A stretch of DNA of 64,000 nucleotides from Cognatilysobacter tabacisoli (GTDB lineage: Bacteria; Pseudomonadota; Gammaproteobacteria; Xanthomonadales; Xanthomonadaceae). Under the pieces are notes generated by a model, which ran no database searches, had not been told where the DNA came from, and was given only the letters and a program-made list of their open reading frames with translations. This document shows, in pieces, positions 9,567 through 19,452 of the stretch (positions are counted from its first letter, which is position 1; each line of letters starts with the position of its first letter). The stretch is from positions 372,001-436,000 of the forward strand of contig NZ_QXJI01000001.1 in assembly GCF_003586305.1 (NCBI RefSeq). The letters are read 5' to 3'. The translations under genes were made by a program, and so were the position numbers.

Positions 9567-11132
9567 TCAGTTTCCGGGTGCGTCTTCCTTGTAGACCGGC
9601 AGGTCATGCGGGGAGGCGCTCATATTTCCCTTGTGGAGTTGGGAATTACGCATGCCGTAGACGAAATACAGAATGATCGCCGCCAATGCGTACCAGCCAA
9701 AGAAGACGAGCACTCGCGTCTCAACCGTAAAGATCAGAGCAAAGCAAGCCACGATTCCCAGAGCCGGGAGAACTGGGTACAGCGGAACTCGGAAGCCACG
9801 CGGCAGCTCCGGGTGGGTGCGGCGCAGCCACATGACTGCGAGGCACACGATGCCGAATGCCGCGAGCGTCCCGACCGAGGTCATGTCGCCCAGCGTGTTG
9901 ATATCGAAGAATCCGGCGGCCGTGGCAGTGATCAGTCCGACCAGGATGGTGTTGACCCACGGCGTCTTGAATTTTGCGTGCACGTTCGCAAAGACGCGTG
10001 GAAGGAGGCCGTCGCGGGCCATGGTGTAGAAGATGCGGGTCTGGCCGTACATCAGCACCAGGATGACCGACGTCAGGCCGATGATCGCGCCGATCTTGAT
10101 CGTCTTCGCAAACCACGCCCACGACGGGCCCAATGCATCGACGGCAACGGCAACCGGGTCGGGAACGTTCAACGACTTGTAGTTGACGATCAGCGTCATC
10201 ACGATCGATACGAGGATGTACAGAACGGTGCAAACCAGCAAGGAGCCGATGATGCCGAAGGGTAGGTCGCGCTTGGGATTCTTGGCCTCTTGTCCTGCGG
10301 TCGAAACCGCCTCGAAACCGATATACGCGAAGAAGACAATCGACGCAGCGCGCAGGATGCCGCTCCAGCCGAACTCGCCCTTCTCGCCAGTGGGCTCCGG
10401 AATGAAGGGTTGCCAGTTCGCGAGGTAGGTATCGAGGTCCTGCATCACGTACCAGCCAACGATGACGATGAACGCGATGATCACTGTCATCTTGATCGCG
10501 ACGATGACGTTATTGACCTTGGCACTCTCGGAGACCCCGATCACCAAAAGGGCAGCCAACGCGAGGCAGATGAGGAAGGCAGGCAGGTTGAACAGCGTGG
10601 TTACAGGATTGCCCGCGGCATCCAAGACTGCAGCGCCATCGCGCACGAGGGCATGGCCAGCAGGGCCGGTTAGCTCGAGGGGCACCTGGATTCCCCAGTC
10701 ACCAAGCAGGCTGACCATATAGCCCGACCACCCCACGGCAACAACCGATGCCGCCAGCCCATACTCGAGCAACAACAGCGCGCCCATGATCCACGCTGCA
10801 AACTCGCCGATCGTCGTGTAGCTGTACGTGTAGGCGGAGCCTGAGACCGGGAGCGTGGAGGACAGCTCCGCGTAGCAAAGACCCGCCAGAGCACAGACCG
10901 CACCGGCGATCAGAAAGGAGAACAGGACGGCCGGTCCGGCGTGAAGTGCCGCTGCGTTGCCGGTGCGAACGAAAATGCCCGCACCAATGATGCAGCCGAT
11001 GCCGAGAAATACTAGGTTCCAAGGCCCCAGTGTCCGCTTAAGCTGACTGGTTTCGGTTTCCTGTTGCACTTGGGCGACGCTCTTTCGCGCCAGCATGCGA
11101 GCCAAGAGACCGCGATTGGGAATGCTTGCCAT
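9567..11132 (-). CDS. APC-family amino-acid permease
   Basis: This 521-residue integral membrane protein has about 12-13 hydrophobic segments. The family signature [11 protein letters not shown] is in the first helix, and [15 protein letters not shown] follows in the middle. It resembles the CAT/YfnA type of amino-acid or polyamine permeases; the substrate cannot be assigned. ATG 11132 is preceded by GGAAGCGAGG. The base composition is noticeably more AT-rich than its neighbours, so recent transfer or a different codon bias is possible. The C-terminal tail after the last helix is short and hydrophilic. Confidence 0.88.
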   Translation of the reverse strand: MASIPNRGLLARMLARKSVAQVQQETETSQLKRTLGPWNLVFLGIGCIIGAGIFVRTGNAAALHAGPAVLFSFLIAGAVCALAGLCYAELSSTLPVSGSAYTYSYTTIGEFAAWIMGALLLLEYGLAASVVAVGWSGYMVSLLGDWGIQVPLELTGPAGHALVRDGAAVLDAAGNPVTTLFNLPAFLICLALAALLVIGVSESAKVNNVIVAIKMTVIIAFIVIVGWYVMQDLDTYLANWQPFIPEPTGEKGEFGWSGILRAASIVFFAYIGFEAVSTAGQEAKNPKRDLPFGIIGSLLVCTVLYILVSIVMTLIVNYKSLNVPDPVAVAVDALGPSWAWFAKTIKIGAIIGLTSVILVLMYGQTRIFYTMARDGLLPRVFANVHAKFKTPWVNTILVGLITATAAGFFDINTLGDMTSVGTLAAFGIVCLAVMWLRRTHPELPRGFRVPLYPVLPALGIVACFALIFTVETRVLVFFGWYALAAIILYFVYGMRNSQLHKGNMSASPHDLPVYKEDAPGN

Positions 11133-11303
11133 GAAACCTCGCTTCCAGTATTTGCCGCTTTGGCCTTGCGGCCGGACGCCTGCGGGGCGGGACCCGTCGC
11201 CGGCTACGTTAAGATCGCGTGACCATAGCCGGGCACGCGGGCGCACACAAGACGCGGCGCGGCGTGCGCCCCCGTACAGATTTCTTTTTGCCCTCGGTGA
11301 GCC

Positions 11304-11867
11304 ATGACGGTACAGGGTGTTCAGCCGCTCGCGAACGAACCCCTGCGAACGGCGCTCCGGGAGTACGCAGGCCGATTGCCCGCTGAGGCGGCGCTGGTCG
11401 AGGCGTTTCTCGAGCTGCTTGACGGGCCCGAAGACCCGTTCGTCCGCCAGCGCGACGCCGGTCACTTCACCGGCTCGGCCTGGCTGGTCGACCGCCGCGG
11501 CGAGCGCGTGCTGCTGACCCACCACCGCAAGCTCGACCGTTGGCTGCAGCTCGGCGGCCACGCCGACGGCGACCGCGACCTGGCGGGCGTCGCGCTCAAG
11601 GAGGCCGAAGAAGAATCGGGCTTGACCGGGCTGCGCGTGGAGCCGGCGATCTTCGACCTCGACCGCCACTGGATCCCCGCCCGCGCGGACGTGCCCGGAC
11701 ACTGGCATTACGACGCCCGCTACGTCCTGCACGCCGGCGACGATGAAAACTTCGTCGTCAGCGACGAGTCGCACGCGCTGGCGTGGCGCGAGATCGCGCC
11801 GATCGCGCGCGACGCCGACGAATCGATGCGGCGCATGGCCGCCAAGTGGCTGCAGCGCCGGCGCTAG
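11304..11867 (+). CDS. NUDIX hydrolase
   Basis: This 187-residue protein has a recognisable Nudix box, GGHADGDRDLAGVALKEAEE followed by ESGL, near residues 83-106. The usual RE is KE and the first Glu of the box is replaced by Arg, a variation common in this HAD-prefixed subgroup. It probably hydrolyses a nucleoside diphosphate-linked metabolite; the substrate is unknown. The protein has an N-terminal extension of about 50 residues before the fold. It ends nine bases before the convergent serA stop. Confidence 0.85.
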   Translation: MTVQGVQPLANEPLRTALREYAGRLPAEAALVEAFLELLDGPEDPFVRQRDAGHFTGSAWLVDRRGERVLLTHHRKLDRWLQLGGHADGDRDLAGVALKEAEEESGLTGLRVEPAIFDLDRHWIPARADVPGHWHYDARYVLHAGDDENFVVSDESHALAWREIAPIARDADESMRRMAAKWLQRRR

Positions 11868-11876
11868 TCGCGAAGG

Positions 11877-13115
11877 TCAGTACAGGACGCGCGTGCGCAG
11901 GGTGCCGGGAATTTTCGCCAGCTGCTCGCGGACCTCGTCGGCCTGGTCCTGCGTCGCGGTGATGTCGATCACCACGTAGCCGACCTTCGCGTGCGTGCGC
12001 AGGAACTGGCCGTCGATGTTGACGCCCAGCCGCGAGAACACCTCGTTGACCTGCGACAGCACGCCCGGCACGTTGCGGTGGATGTGCAGCAGGCGGGTCG
12101 AGCCGGTGTGCTCGGGCAGGGTGACCTCGGGAAAGTTCACCGCCGACAGGGTCGAGCCGTTGTCGCTGTAGCGGATCAGCTTGGCGGCGACTTCGAGCCC
12201 GATGTTGTCCTGCGCCTCGAGCGTGCTGCCGCCGATGTGCGGGGTCAGCAGCGCGTTGTCGAGGCCGACCAGCGGCGATTCGAATACGTCGGCGTTGCCC
12301 TGTGGCTCGACCGGGAACACGTCGACCGCGGCCCCGCCGACGTGGCCGGACTTCATCGCCGCGGCCAGCGCGTCGATGTCGACCACCGTGCCGCGCGACG
12401 CGTTGATCAGGTGAGCGCCCGGCTTCATCCGCGCGATCTGCCCGGGGCCGAACATGCCCTGCGTGGCCGGCGTCTCCGGCACGTGCAGGGTGACGACGTC
12501 GCTGCGCGCGAGCAGGTCGTCGAGGCCGGCGGCCGCGCGCGCATTGCCGAGCGACAGCTTCGCCTCGATGTCGTGGAACAGCACCTGCATTCCGAGCGCC
12601 TCGGCGATCACGCCGACCTGGGTGCCGATGTGGCCGTAGCCGATGATGCCGATCGTCTTGCCGCGCACCTCGTGGCTGCCGGCGGCCGACTTGGACCAGC
12701 CGCCGCGGTGGCACTGCGCGTTCTTCTGCGGGATGCCGCGCATCAGCATGATCGCCTCGGCGACCACCAGCTCGGCGACGCTGCGGGTGTTCGAGTACGG
12801 CGCGTTGAACACCGGGATGCCGGCCACTTCGGCGGCCTCGAGGTCGATCTGGTTGGTGCCGATGCAGAACGCGCCGATCGCGATGACCCGGCGCGCGTGC
12901 GACAGCGCCTCGGCGTCGAGCTGCGTGCGCGAGCGGATGCCGACCAGGTGCGCGTCGGCCAGTTCGCGGTGCAACTGCTCGACCGGCAGCGCCTTCTCGA
13001 ATGTGCGCACCTGGCTGTAGCCGGCCGCACGGAAGCTCTCGACCGCGGTGGCGCTGACGCCCTCCAGCAGCAGGACGCGGATGTCGGACTTCGGGAACGA
13101 GGTCGGCTGGCTCAC
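11877..13115 (-). CDS. serA: D-3-phosphoglycerate dehydrogenase
   Basis: This is the first enzyme of serine synthesis. It has the NAD-binding GYGHIGTQ loop, the catalytic Arg in NASRGTVVD, the catalytic His in LTPHIGGST, and a C-terminal ACT domain (HRNVPGVLSQVNEVF) for serine feedback. The GTG at 13115 gives 412 residues beginning with SQPTSFPKSDIRVLL, which fits the usual short form of the enzyme. An in-frame ATG at 13184 would add 23 poorly conserved residues and cannot be excluded. It is divergent from a D-2-hydroxyglutarate dehydrogenase-like gene, a functionally meaningful pairing. Confidence 0.93.
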   Translation of the reverse strand: MSQPTSFPKSDIRVLLLEGVSATAVESFRAAGYSQVRTFEKALPVEQLHRELADAHLVGIRSRTQLDAEALSHARRVIAIGAFCIGTNQIDLEAAEVAGIPVFNAPYSNTRSVAELVVAEAIMLMRGIPQKNAQCHRGGWSKSAAGSHEVRGKTIGIIGYGHIGTQVGVIAEALGMQVLFHDIEAKLSLGNARAAAGLDDLLARSDVVTLHVPETPATQGMFGPGQIARMKPGAHLINASRGTVVDIDALAAAMKSGHVGGAAVDVFPVEPQGNADVFESPLVGLDNALLTPHIGGSTLEAQDNIGLEVAAKLIRYSDNGSTLSAVNFPEVTLPEHTGSTRLLHIHRNVPGVLSQVNEVFSRLGVNIDGQFLRTHAKVGYVVIDITATQDQADEVREQLAKIPGTLRTRVLY

Positions 13116-13365
13116 GGCGGTGGCGGGCACGCGGGGGAGGGCGTTCGACTGTGCCAGAAACGCACGCGGTTTGCTGCACTGCATCAGGCGGTGCTATAGC
13201 TGTCCGTGCCCGGTCCGGCACGCGCCGCGGGGCGTGCGTGGACGGCGTGCGCGCCGCGGCGTCCCATGCCTGCACGGCCGATGTCGCAATATCGAAAATC
13301 CCGCGCGCCGCGAGGCGTCCGCGTCCCGCAGGCTCCCCGTTCGTCCCCCCAACGATGCCCCGCCC

Positions 13366-14751
13366 ATGACCGATGCCCTGATCCGACTCCGCGACCGCTT
13401 GCCCGGCCTGCGCCTGAGCACCGACCCGGGCGACCTGGAGCACTACGGCCGCGACTGGACCCGGCGCTGGACGCCGGCCCCGCTGGCGGTGGCGCTGCCT
13501 GCGTCGGTCGACGAGGTGCAGGCGATCGTGCGCTGGGCGAACGACGAGGGTGTCGCCGTCGTGCCGTCCGGCGGCCGCACCGGGCTGTCTGGCGGCGCGG
13601 TGGCGGCCAACGGCGAGCTGGTGCTGAGCCTGGAGCGGATGAACCGCGTGCTCGACTTCGACGCGATCGACCGCACGCTGACGGTGCAGGCCGGGGCGCC
13701 GCTGGAGGCGGTGCAGAACGCGGCCCGCGAGCGCGGGCTGGCCTACCCGGTCGACTTCGCCGCGCGCGGCTCGTGCTCGATCGGCGGCAACATCGCCACC
13801 AACGCCGGTGGCATCCGGGTGATCCGCTACGGCAACACGCGCGAGTGGGTCGCCGGGCTGAAGGTCGTCACCGGCGCCGGCGACGTGCTCGAGCTCAACC
13901 GCGCGCTGGTCAAGAACTCCTCGGGCTACGACCTCCGCCACCTGTTCGTCGCGTCCGAAGGCACGCTCGGCATCATCGTCGAGGCGACGCTGCGGCTGGC
14001 CGACCCGCCGCCGCCGACTAGCGTGATGCTGCTGGCGATCCCGTCGTTCGAGCACCTGATGCAGGTGTTCGCCGCGTTCCGCGAACGGGTGACGCTGGAG
14101 GCGTTCGAGTTCTTCACCGATCGCGCGATTGAACACGTGCTGGCGCACGGCGGGCAGAAGCCGTTCGACGATGCGCACCCGTTCTACGTGGTCACCGAGT
14201 TCGCCGTCGACGAGGAGGCGTCGATGGCCGCCGCGATGGCGGCGTTCGAGCACTGCGTCGAGCACGGACTGGTCAGCGACGGCGTGATCAGCCAGAGCGA
14301 CGCCCAGGCCGCGCAGCTGTGGCGGCTGCGCGAGGGCATCACCGAGTCGCTGGCGAAGCATGTGCCGTACAAGAACGACGTCTCGGTGCGGATCTCGGCG
14401 ATGCCGGCGTTCCTGGCCGAGACCCAGGCGCTGCTCGGCGAGGCCTATCCGCAGTTCGAGGTCGTGTGGTTCGGCCACATCGGCGACGGCAACCTGCACA
14501 TCAACGTGCTCAAGCCCGACGGCATGGCCAACGCCGCGTTCGTCGCCGACTGCGAGCAGGTCACCCGGCTGCTGTCCGACGCGCTGGTGCGCCACGGCGG
14601 CAGCATCTCGGCCGAGCACGGGATCGGCCTGGTCAAGAAGTCGTACCTGCTCGGCACCCGCAGCGCCGGGGAGGTCGCGTTGATGCGCGGCATCAAGCGC
14701 GCGCTCGACCCGAACGCGCTGATGAACCCCGGCAAGGTGTTCGACGCCTGA
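13366..14751 (+). CDS. FAD-binding oxidoreductase, probable D-2-hydroxyglutarate dehydrogenase
   Basis: This 461-residue flavoprotein belongs to the GlcD/D-LDH/D2HGDH family. An N-terminal PCMH-type FAD domain holds PSGGRTGLSGGA and SIGGNIATNAGG; the C-terminal substrate domain holds the metal-site motif GHIGDGNLHINV and SAEHGIG. D-lactate or glycolate dehydrogenase activity is possible. However, divergence from serA favours D-2-hydroxyglutarate oxidation, because SerA makes D-2-hydroxyglutarate in other bacteria and a D2HGDH recycles it (established in Pseudomonas). ATG 13366 is the only reasonable start in frame. Confidence 0.85.
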   Translation: MTDALIRLRDRLPGLRLSTDPGDLEHYGRDWTRRWTPAPLAVALPASVDEVQAIVRWANDEGVAVVPSGGRTGLSGGAVAANGELVLSLERMNRVLDFDAIDRTLTVQAGAPLEAVQNAARERGLAYPVDFAARGSCSIGGNIATNAGGIRVIRYGNTREWVAGLKVVTGAGDVLELNRALVKNSSGYDLRHLFVASEGTLGIIVEATLRLADPPPPTSVMLLAIPSFEHLMQVFAAFRERVTLEAFEFFTDRAIEHVLAHGGQKPFDDAHPFYVVTEFAVDEEASMAAAMAAFEHCVEHGLVSDGVISQSDAQAAQLWRLREGITESLAKHVPYKNDVSVRISAMPAFLAETQALLGEAYPQFEVVWFGHIGDGNLHINVLKPDGMANAAFVADCEQVTRLLSDALVRHGGSISAEHGIGLVKKSYLLGTRSAGEVALMRGIKRALDPNALMNPGKVFDA

Positions 14752-14777
14752 CGCGCGCGACCGGGTCGGAAACGACA

Positions 14778-14797
14778 CAGCCGCCCGGAGGCGGCTG
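14778..14797 (-). terminator. Hairpin between convergent genes
   Basis: Eight-bp arms (14778-14785 and 14790-14797) with a four-base loop lie between the flavoprotein and the convergent EF-P-like gene. On the minus strand the stem is followed by TGTCGTTTCC, the same tail as the hairpin at 9522-9543. It is probably the terminator of the minus-strand gene. Confidence 0.5.
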
Positions 14798-14824
14798 CGG
14801 TCGCGATGCCTGGCGGACGCCGCG

Positions 14825-15391
14825 TCAGTCGGCGCGGCCGGCGAACTCGCCGGTGGTCGTGTTGACCAGCACGCGCTCGCCGTTGCCGATGTACTCCGGG
14901 ACCATGATCTCGATGCCGGTCGACAGCTTGGCCGGCTTCGGTCGCTTGGTGGCGGTGCCGCCCTTGAGTTCCGGCGGGGTCTCGACGACCTCGATCGCCA
15001 CGCTCTGGGGCAGCTGCAGGCCGACCGGGGCGTCGTCGATGATCTGCACGTAGCAGCCCGCGAGGTCCGGCACCACGTAGCCGGCCATGTCGCCGACCAC
15101 GTCGGCGTCGAGCGCGTACGGCGTGTAGTCCTCGTCGTCGAGGAACACGAAGGCGTCGCCGTCCTTGTACGAGTACGTGGCCTGGCGCCGGCTCAGCTCG
15201 ACCTCGCGCAGGTCGTCGTCGCCGTCGAAGCTGGCATCGAGCTTGTTGCCGCCCGGCACGCTGTACATCGTGAAGCGGAAGCGCACGTTGCCGCCGCGGC
15301 CCTGCGGCGAGCTGCGCTCGATGTCGCGGATCTGGTAGACGCCGCCGTTGTGTTCGACGACGTTGCCCTTCTTGATGTCGTAAGCCTTCAT
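14825..15391 (-). CDS. yeiP: Elongation factor P-like protein (YeiP/EfpL)
   Basis: This 188-residue three-domain EF-P paralogue ends with the YeiP-type C-terminus GEFAGRAD. In EF-P the loop between strands 3 and 4 carries the modified Lys or Arg. Here the loop reads [12 protein letters not shown], longer than in EF-P and with an arginine at the tip, as in the unmodified EfpL branch. It is expected to rescue ribosomes stalled on polyproline and related motifs. The start ATG at 15391 is clear. The upstream SDR gene on the same strand ends 113 bases away. Confidence 0.93.
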   Translation of the reverse strand: MKAYDIKKGNVVEHNGGVYQIRDIERSSPQGRGGNVRFRFTMYSVPGGNKLDASFDGDDDLREVELSRRQATYSYKDGDAFVFLDDEDYTPYALDADVVGDMAGYVVPDLAGCYVQIIDDAPVGLQLPQSVAIEVVETPPELKGGTATKRPKPAKLSTGIEIMVPEYIGNGERVLVNTTTGEFAGRAD

Positions 15392-15504
15392 GGGTCAGCC
15401 GGAGTTCGTGATTCGGTGGAGGTGATCGGAGCGGCGAAGCGGGCGTGGATCGGGTGCGGCAGGCGTTCGTCCGATCGCGGACGAATCGCCCCCCGGTCAA
15501 CGCG

Positions 15505-16275
15505 TTATTTCGGCGCCAAGCGCGTCGCGCCGTCGAGGCGGATCACCTCGCCGTTGAGGTAGGCGTTGCCGAGGATGTAGGCGACCAGGTCGGCGAACTC
15601 CTGCGGCTGGCCGAGCCGCGACGGGAACGGGATCGACGCGGCCAGCGACTGCTGCACGGACTCGGGCATGCCGTCGACCATCGGCGTCCAGAAGATGCCC
15701 GGAGCGACGGTCATCACCCGGATGCCGAAGCGGGCGAGCTCGCGCGCCATCGGCAGGGTCATGCCGACCACGCCGCCCTTCGACGCGGAGTACGCCGCCT
15801 GGCCGATCTGGCCCTCGTAGGCCGCCACCGAGGCGGTGTTGACGATCACGCCGCGCTCGCCGTCGGCGTTGGGTTCGTTGTGCTGCATCAGCGCCGCGGC
15901 GGCCTTGGCGACGTTGAAGCTGCCGACCAGGTTGACCATCACCGTGCCCTGGAACTGCGCCAGCGGCATCGGCGCGTCCTTGCCGAGCATGCGGCCGGCG
16001 CCGAGGATGCCGGCGCAGTTGACGACGGCGTTGAGACCGCCGAGGAACTCGCGCGCGGCGGCGACGTTGGCGGCGACGCCGTCTTCGCTGGTGACGTCGG
16101 TCTTGAAGTAGCGGGCGTTGGCCTCGCCAAGCGCGGCCACGGCCTCGGCGCCCTTGGCGTCGTTGACGTCGAACAGTGCGACCTTGCCGCCGTGTGCGAC
16201 CAGGTGCTGGGCCACGGCCAGGCCGAGGCCGGAGACGCCGCCGGTGACGACGGCGCGGACAGTGTCGAGTTGCAT
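15505..16275 (-). CDS. SDR-family oxidoreductase (3-hydroxyacyl-CoA dehydrogenase type 2-like)
   Basis: This 256-residue short-chain dehydrogenase has TGGVSGLGLA for NAD(P) binding near residue 11, NCAGIL, and the catalytic Ser-Tyr-Lys in NTASVAAYEG and YSASKGG. FDVND after strand 2 suggests NAD preference. PSRLGQPQEFADLV and the overall pattern resemble HSD17B10-type enzymes that oxidise 2-methyl-3-hydroxybutyryl-CoA in isoleucine breakdown. This fits the branched-chain catabolism genes nearby, but the substrate is inferred. Confidence 0.83.
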   Translation of the reverse strand: MQLDTVRAVVTGGVSGLGLAVAQHLVAHGGKVALFDVNDAKGAEAVAALGEANARYFKTDVTSEDGVAANVAAAREFLGGLNAVVNCAGILGAGRMLGKDAPMPLAQFQGTVMVNLVGSFNVAKAAAALMQHNEPNADGERGVIVNTASVAAYEGQIGQAAYSASKGGVVGMTLPMARELARFGIRVMTVAPGIFWTPMVDGMPESVQQSLAASIPFPSRLGQPQEFADLVAYILGNAYLNGEVIRLDGATRLAPK

Positions 16276-16343
16276 GGGGGGCGGCCTGCGTGCGGAAAGC
16301 CGCGATTTTAACGTAGGGCGGGCGGGGAGGGCCGGGGCCCGCT

Positions 16344-16832
16344 CTACAGCGTGAGCACGTAGAAGGTGTTGCAGCCGCCGTGGCCGGTGGCGCCCAGCGG
16401 TGCATCGATGCGCTGGAAGCCGGTGCGCTCGTACAGCTTCATCGCCCCGTCCATGCCGGTGAGCGTCTCGAGGTAGCAGCGCTCGAAGCCGAAGCCGCGC
16501 GCCGCGTCGAGGCATCGCGCCATCATCGCCGCGCCGGCACCGAGTCCGCGCGCGGCCGGCAGGAAGTACATCTTGCGCAGCTCGCACGTGCCTTCGTCGC
16601 CGCCGACCAGCGGCGCGACGCCGCCGCCGCCGATCACCTCGCCGTCGCGCTCGACGACGAAGTAGGCGCTGCGCGGCTCCGCGTAGGCGCGGCTCATCCA
16701 GTCGACCTCCGGGTCGGCGATCGCGAAACCGCAGCCGACCGCGCCGAACTCGGGCATCACCGTGCGGATGATCTCGGCCATGCGCGCATCGTCGCGCGCT
16801 TCGATCGGTCGGATGGACAGGCTGGCGTGCAT
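16344..16832 (-). CDS. GNAT-family N-acetyltransferase
   Basis: This 162-residue protein has the GNAT fold: motif A with the acetyl-CoA loop RGLGAG after ELRKMYFLP, and motif B with CYLETLTGMDGAMKLYERTGF. The substrate is unknown. It starts at ATG 16832, 34 bases downstream of the PAS-GGDEF-EAL gene on the same strand, and may be the last gene of that transcript. Confidence 0.85.
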   Translation of the reverse strand: MHASLSIRPIEARDDARMAEIIRTVMPEFGAVGCGFAIADPEVDWMSRAYAEPRSAYFVVERDGEVIGGGGVAPLVGGDEGTCELRKMYFLPAARGLGAGAAMMARCLDAARGFGFERCYLETLTGMDGAMKLYERTGFQRIDAPLGATGHGGCNTFYVLTL

Positions 16833-16866
16833 CGGGTCGTCGGGCTCGTCCGGCTGGGCCGCCAGC

Positions 16867-19452
16867 TTACTGCGGCGCGACCAGGATCGGCGTGCCGTAC
16901 TGCGCGCGCAGCTCCTGCGGCGACTGCCCGGCCGCGAACAGGAAGCCCTGGCCGATCGGCACGCCGAGCCGCAGCAGGAACGCGCGCTGGGCCTCGGACT
17001 CGACGCCTTCGGCGACCACGCACAGGCCCAGGCTGTTGGCGATGCCGGTGACCGCCTGGCAGACCGCAACGTCGGACTGGTTAGACGGCACGCCCTGCAC
17101 GAACAGCTGGCTGAGCTTGAGCCCGTGGATCGGCAGCCGGCGCAGGTAGTTCAGGGCGCTGTAGCCCTCGCCGAAATCGTCGATGGTCAGGGTGACGCCG
17201 AGGTCGCGCAGCGCCTCGAACGTGCGCAGCGTCTCCGGCGCGTCCTCGATCAGCACGCGCTCGGTGAACTCCAGCTCCAGCGCGCTGCCGGGCAGCCCGG
17301 CTTCGGCCAGCGCGGCGCGGACCGACGTGGCGAGGTCCTCGCCGATGAACTGCCGGTACGACACGTTGACCGCGACGCGCTCGATCGGCAGGCCGCCGTC
17401 GCGCCAGCGGCGCAGCTGCCGGCACGACTCGCGCAGCACCCAGCCGCCGATGCCGACGATGTCGCCAGTGGTTTCGGCGTGGTCGATGAAGCGGTCCGGG
17501 CGCATCTCGCCGAGCGCGTGGTGGCGCCAGCGCAGCAGCGCCTCGGCGGCAATCAGGCTGCCCGATGCCAGGTCGACCTGCGGCTGGTAGACCAGGTGGA
17601 ACTCGTCGTTGCTGACCGCGCGGCGCAGGTGGGTCTCCAGCTGCAGGCGCTGCAGCTGCTGCTCGGCCAGTTCGGAGGTGAACAGCTGCCAGCCGTTGCG
17701 GCCGCGGCGCTTGCTGTCGTACATCGCCACGTCGGCGCTCTGGATCAGCTGCTGCGAGCGGCGGCCATCGGTCGGTGCCTGGGCCACGCCGATGCTGGCG
17801 GTGATGGAGAACTCCTCGCCGTCCATGCGGAAGCTGTCGCCGAAAATGTCGAGGATCGCCTGCGCCAGCCGCTGCGGGCGGTTGCGGTCGTCGTGGGTGG
17901 AGCAGATCACCAGGAACTCGTCGCCGCCGAACCGCGCGATCAGGCCTTCGCTGGCGATCGCGCGCTGGATGCGGCGCGCGGCGGCCGCCAGCAGCCGGTC
18001 GCCAGCGGCGTGGCCGAGCACGTCGTTGACGATCTTGAAGCGGTCCAGGTCGATGTACAGCACGGCCAGCGACAACTGCACCGGGTCGTCGAGCCGGTTG
18101 TCCAGTTCGCGCAGCACCGCGTCGCGGTTCAACAGCCCGGTCAGCGGGTCCGTGCGCGCCTGCACGCGCAGGTAGTCCTCGGACAGCTTGCGGGTGGTGA
18201 CGTCCTGCAGGGTGCCGGTCAGCCGCGAGGCGACCGCGTCGCCGACCTCGGGCTCGCCGATCACGCGCACCCAGAACGACTTGCCGTGCGCCTGCTGGCC
18301 CTGCAGCTCGAGGTCGATGCCGCGGCCGGCGGTCGTCGCCAGTTCAATGGCGTCGCGCAGCTTGCGGCGGTCGGGCTCGCGCAGCGCGGCGAGCAGGCCT
18401 TCGATGGTCGTCGGCGCCGTCGCCTGGCCGAGGATGCGCTGGGCCTCGCGGGTCAGGTACAGCTCGTTGCGCGCGATGTCCCACTCCCAGCCGCCGATGT
18501 GCGCCAGCGCCTGCGCGCGGTCGAACAGCGCGCTGTCGCGCTTGAGCGCGGTCACGTCGGAGAACAGCGACAGCACCTGGTGCACGCGGTCGGTGCCGGC
18601 GAGGAACTGAGGCACCGCGGTCACCGACACCCACATCAGCTGCCGTCGCTGGCGGTGGTAGTAGCCGAGCACCGTGCTCGCGACGAGCTTGCCGGTGCGC
18701 AGCGCGCGCATGGCCGGCAGCTGGTCCTCGGGCAGCTCGTGGCCGTCCTCGTCGACGATCAGCCAGTGGTCGGGGTGCAGCATGTGGTCGACCCGCTGGC
18801 CGGGCTCGACGCCGAACAGCCGCATCGCCGCGGCGTTGGCCTGGACGATGCGGCCGGTGCCATCGCGGACCAGGATGCCCTTGTCGATCGTCTCCATCAG
18901 CTCGCGGTAGCGCAGCTCGGCGTCCTGCCGGCCGCTGAGGTCGCGCGCGACCGCGACGATGCGCTTGGCCCCGTCCTCGACGAAGCCAGCCGAGTGCACT
19001 TCAACCGGAAAACGGGTGCCGTCGGCGCGCATGTTGGTGACGTGCACGACAAAGGTCTCGTCGCGCTCGAGCGCCTCCCACACCGGCGCCATGTGCTCGT
19101 CGGGCAGCTCCGGATTGAGCACGTGGATCGGCTGGCCGACGATCTCCTCGCGCGGCCGCTGGTAGGCCGCGATGCCGGCGCGGTTGAGGTCGAGCACGGT
19201 GCCGTCCCACGCGATGATGCTGACCGGGTCGGGCACCGCGTCGAACAATGCGTGGTAGCGGTTGCGTTCGACGTCGGCCGCGGTGGCCGCGTCGCGCAGC
19301 GCGTCGCGCGCTTGCTGCAGCACGTCGCGCAGCGCCGCCGGCGTGCCGGGATCGGCGAGCGCGCGCTCGAGATCGGCCAGCACCATCGATACGTCGCCCG
19401 GGCCGTCCGTCGACGGCGTGGCGGGACGTTCCGACGGCGCCGGAGCGTTCAC
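16867..19452 (-). CDS. PAS-PAS-PAS-GGDEF-EAL cyclic-di-GMP signalling protein
   Basis: This 861-residue soluble protein has three PAS-like domains (starting near ALFDAVPDPVSI, METIDKGILVRD and AQALAHIGGWEWD), a GGDEF domain with an intact RFGGDEF and no RxxD inhibitory site, and an EAL domain. The EAL residues are present: EALLRW, VNVSYRQ, ELEFTE, DDFGEG, LKLS, AEGVE and GQGF. Both synthesis and hydrolysis of c-di-GMP are possible. The GTG at 19452 overlaps the hmgL stop (GTGA); an ATG at 19386 is an alternative start. No membrane segment is seen, so the input is probably cytoplasmic. Confidence 0.92.
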   Translation of the reverse strand: MNAPAPSERPATPSTDGPGDVSMVLADLERALADPGTPAALRDVLQQARDALRDAATAADVERNRYHALFDAVPDPVSIIAWDGTVLDLNRAGIAAYQRPREEIVGQPIHVLNPELPDEHMAPVWEALERDETFVVHVTNMRADGTRFPVEVHSAGFVEDGAKRIVAVARDLSGRQDAELRYRELMETIDKGILVRDGTGRIVQANAAAMRLFGVEPGQRVDHMLHPDHWLIVDEDGHELPEDQLPAMRALRTGKLVASTVLGYYHRQRRQLMWVSVTAVPQFLAGTDRVHQVLSLFSDVTALKRDSALFDRAQALAHIGGWEWDIARNELYLTREAQRILGQATAPTTIEGLLAALREPDRRKLRDAIELATTAGRGIDLELQGQQAHGKSFWVRVIGEPEVGDAVASRLTGTLQDVTTRKLSEDYLRVQARTDPLTGLLNRDAVLRELDNRLDDPVQLSLAVLYIDLDRFKIVNDVLGHAAGDRLLAAAARRIQRAIASEGLIARFGGDEFLVICSTHDDRNRPQRLAQAILDIFGDSFRMDGEEFSITASIGVAQAPTDGRRSQQLIQSADVAMYDSKRRGRNGWQLFTSELAEQQLQRLQLETHLRRAVSNDEFHLVYQPQVDLASGSLIAAEALLRWRHHALGEMRPDRFIDHAETTGDIVGIGGWVLRESCRQLRRWRDGGLPIERVAVNVSYRQFIGEDLATSVRAALAEAGLPGSALELEFTERVLIEDAPETLRTFEALRDLGVTLTIDDFGEGYSALNYLRRLPIHGLKLSQLFVQGVPSNQSDVAVCQAVTGIANSLGLCVVAEGVESEAQRAFLLRLGVPIGQGFLFAAGQSPQELRAQYGTPILVAPQ

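Noticed and set aside
13113-13184. Longer serA starting at ATG 13184
   Set aside because: The added 23 residues look unconserved, and GTG 13115 gives the usual enzyme length. It remains possible.
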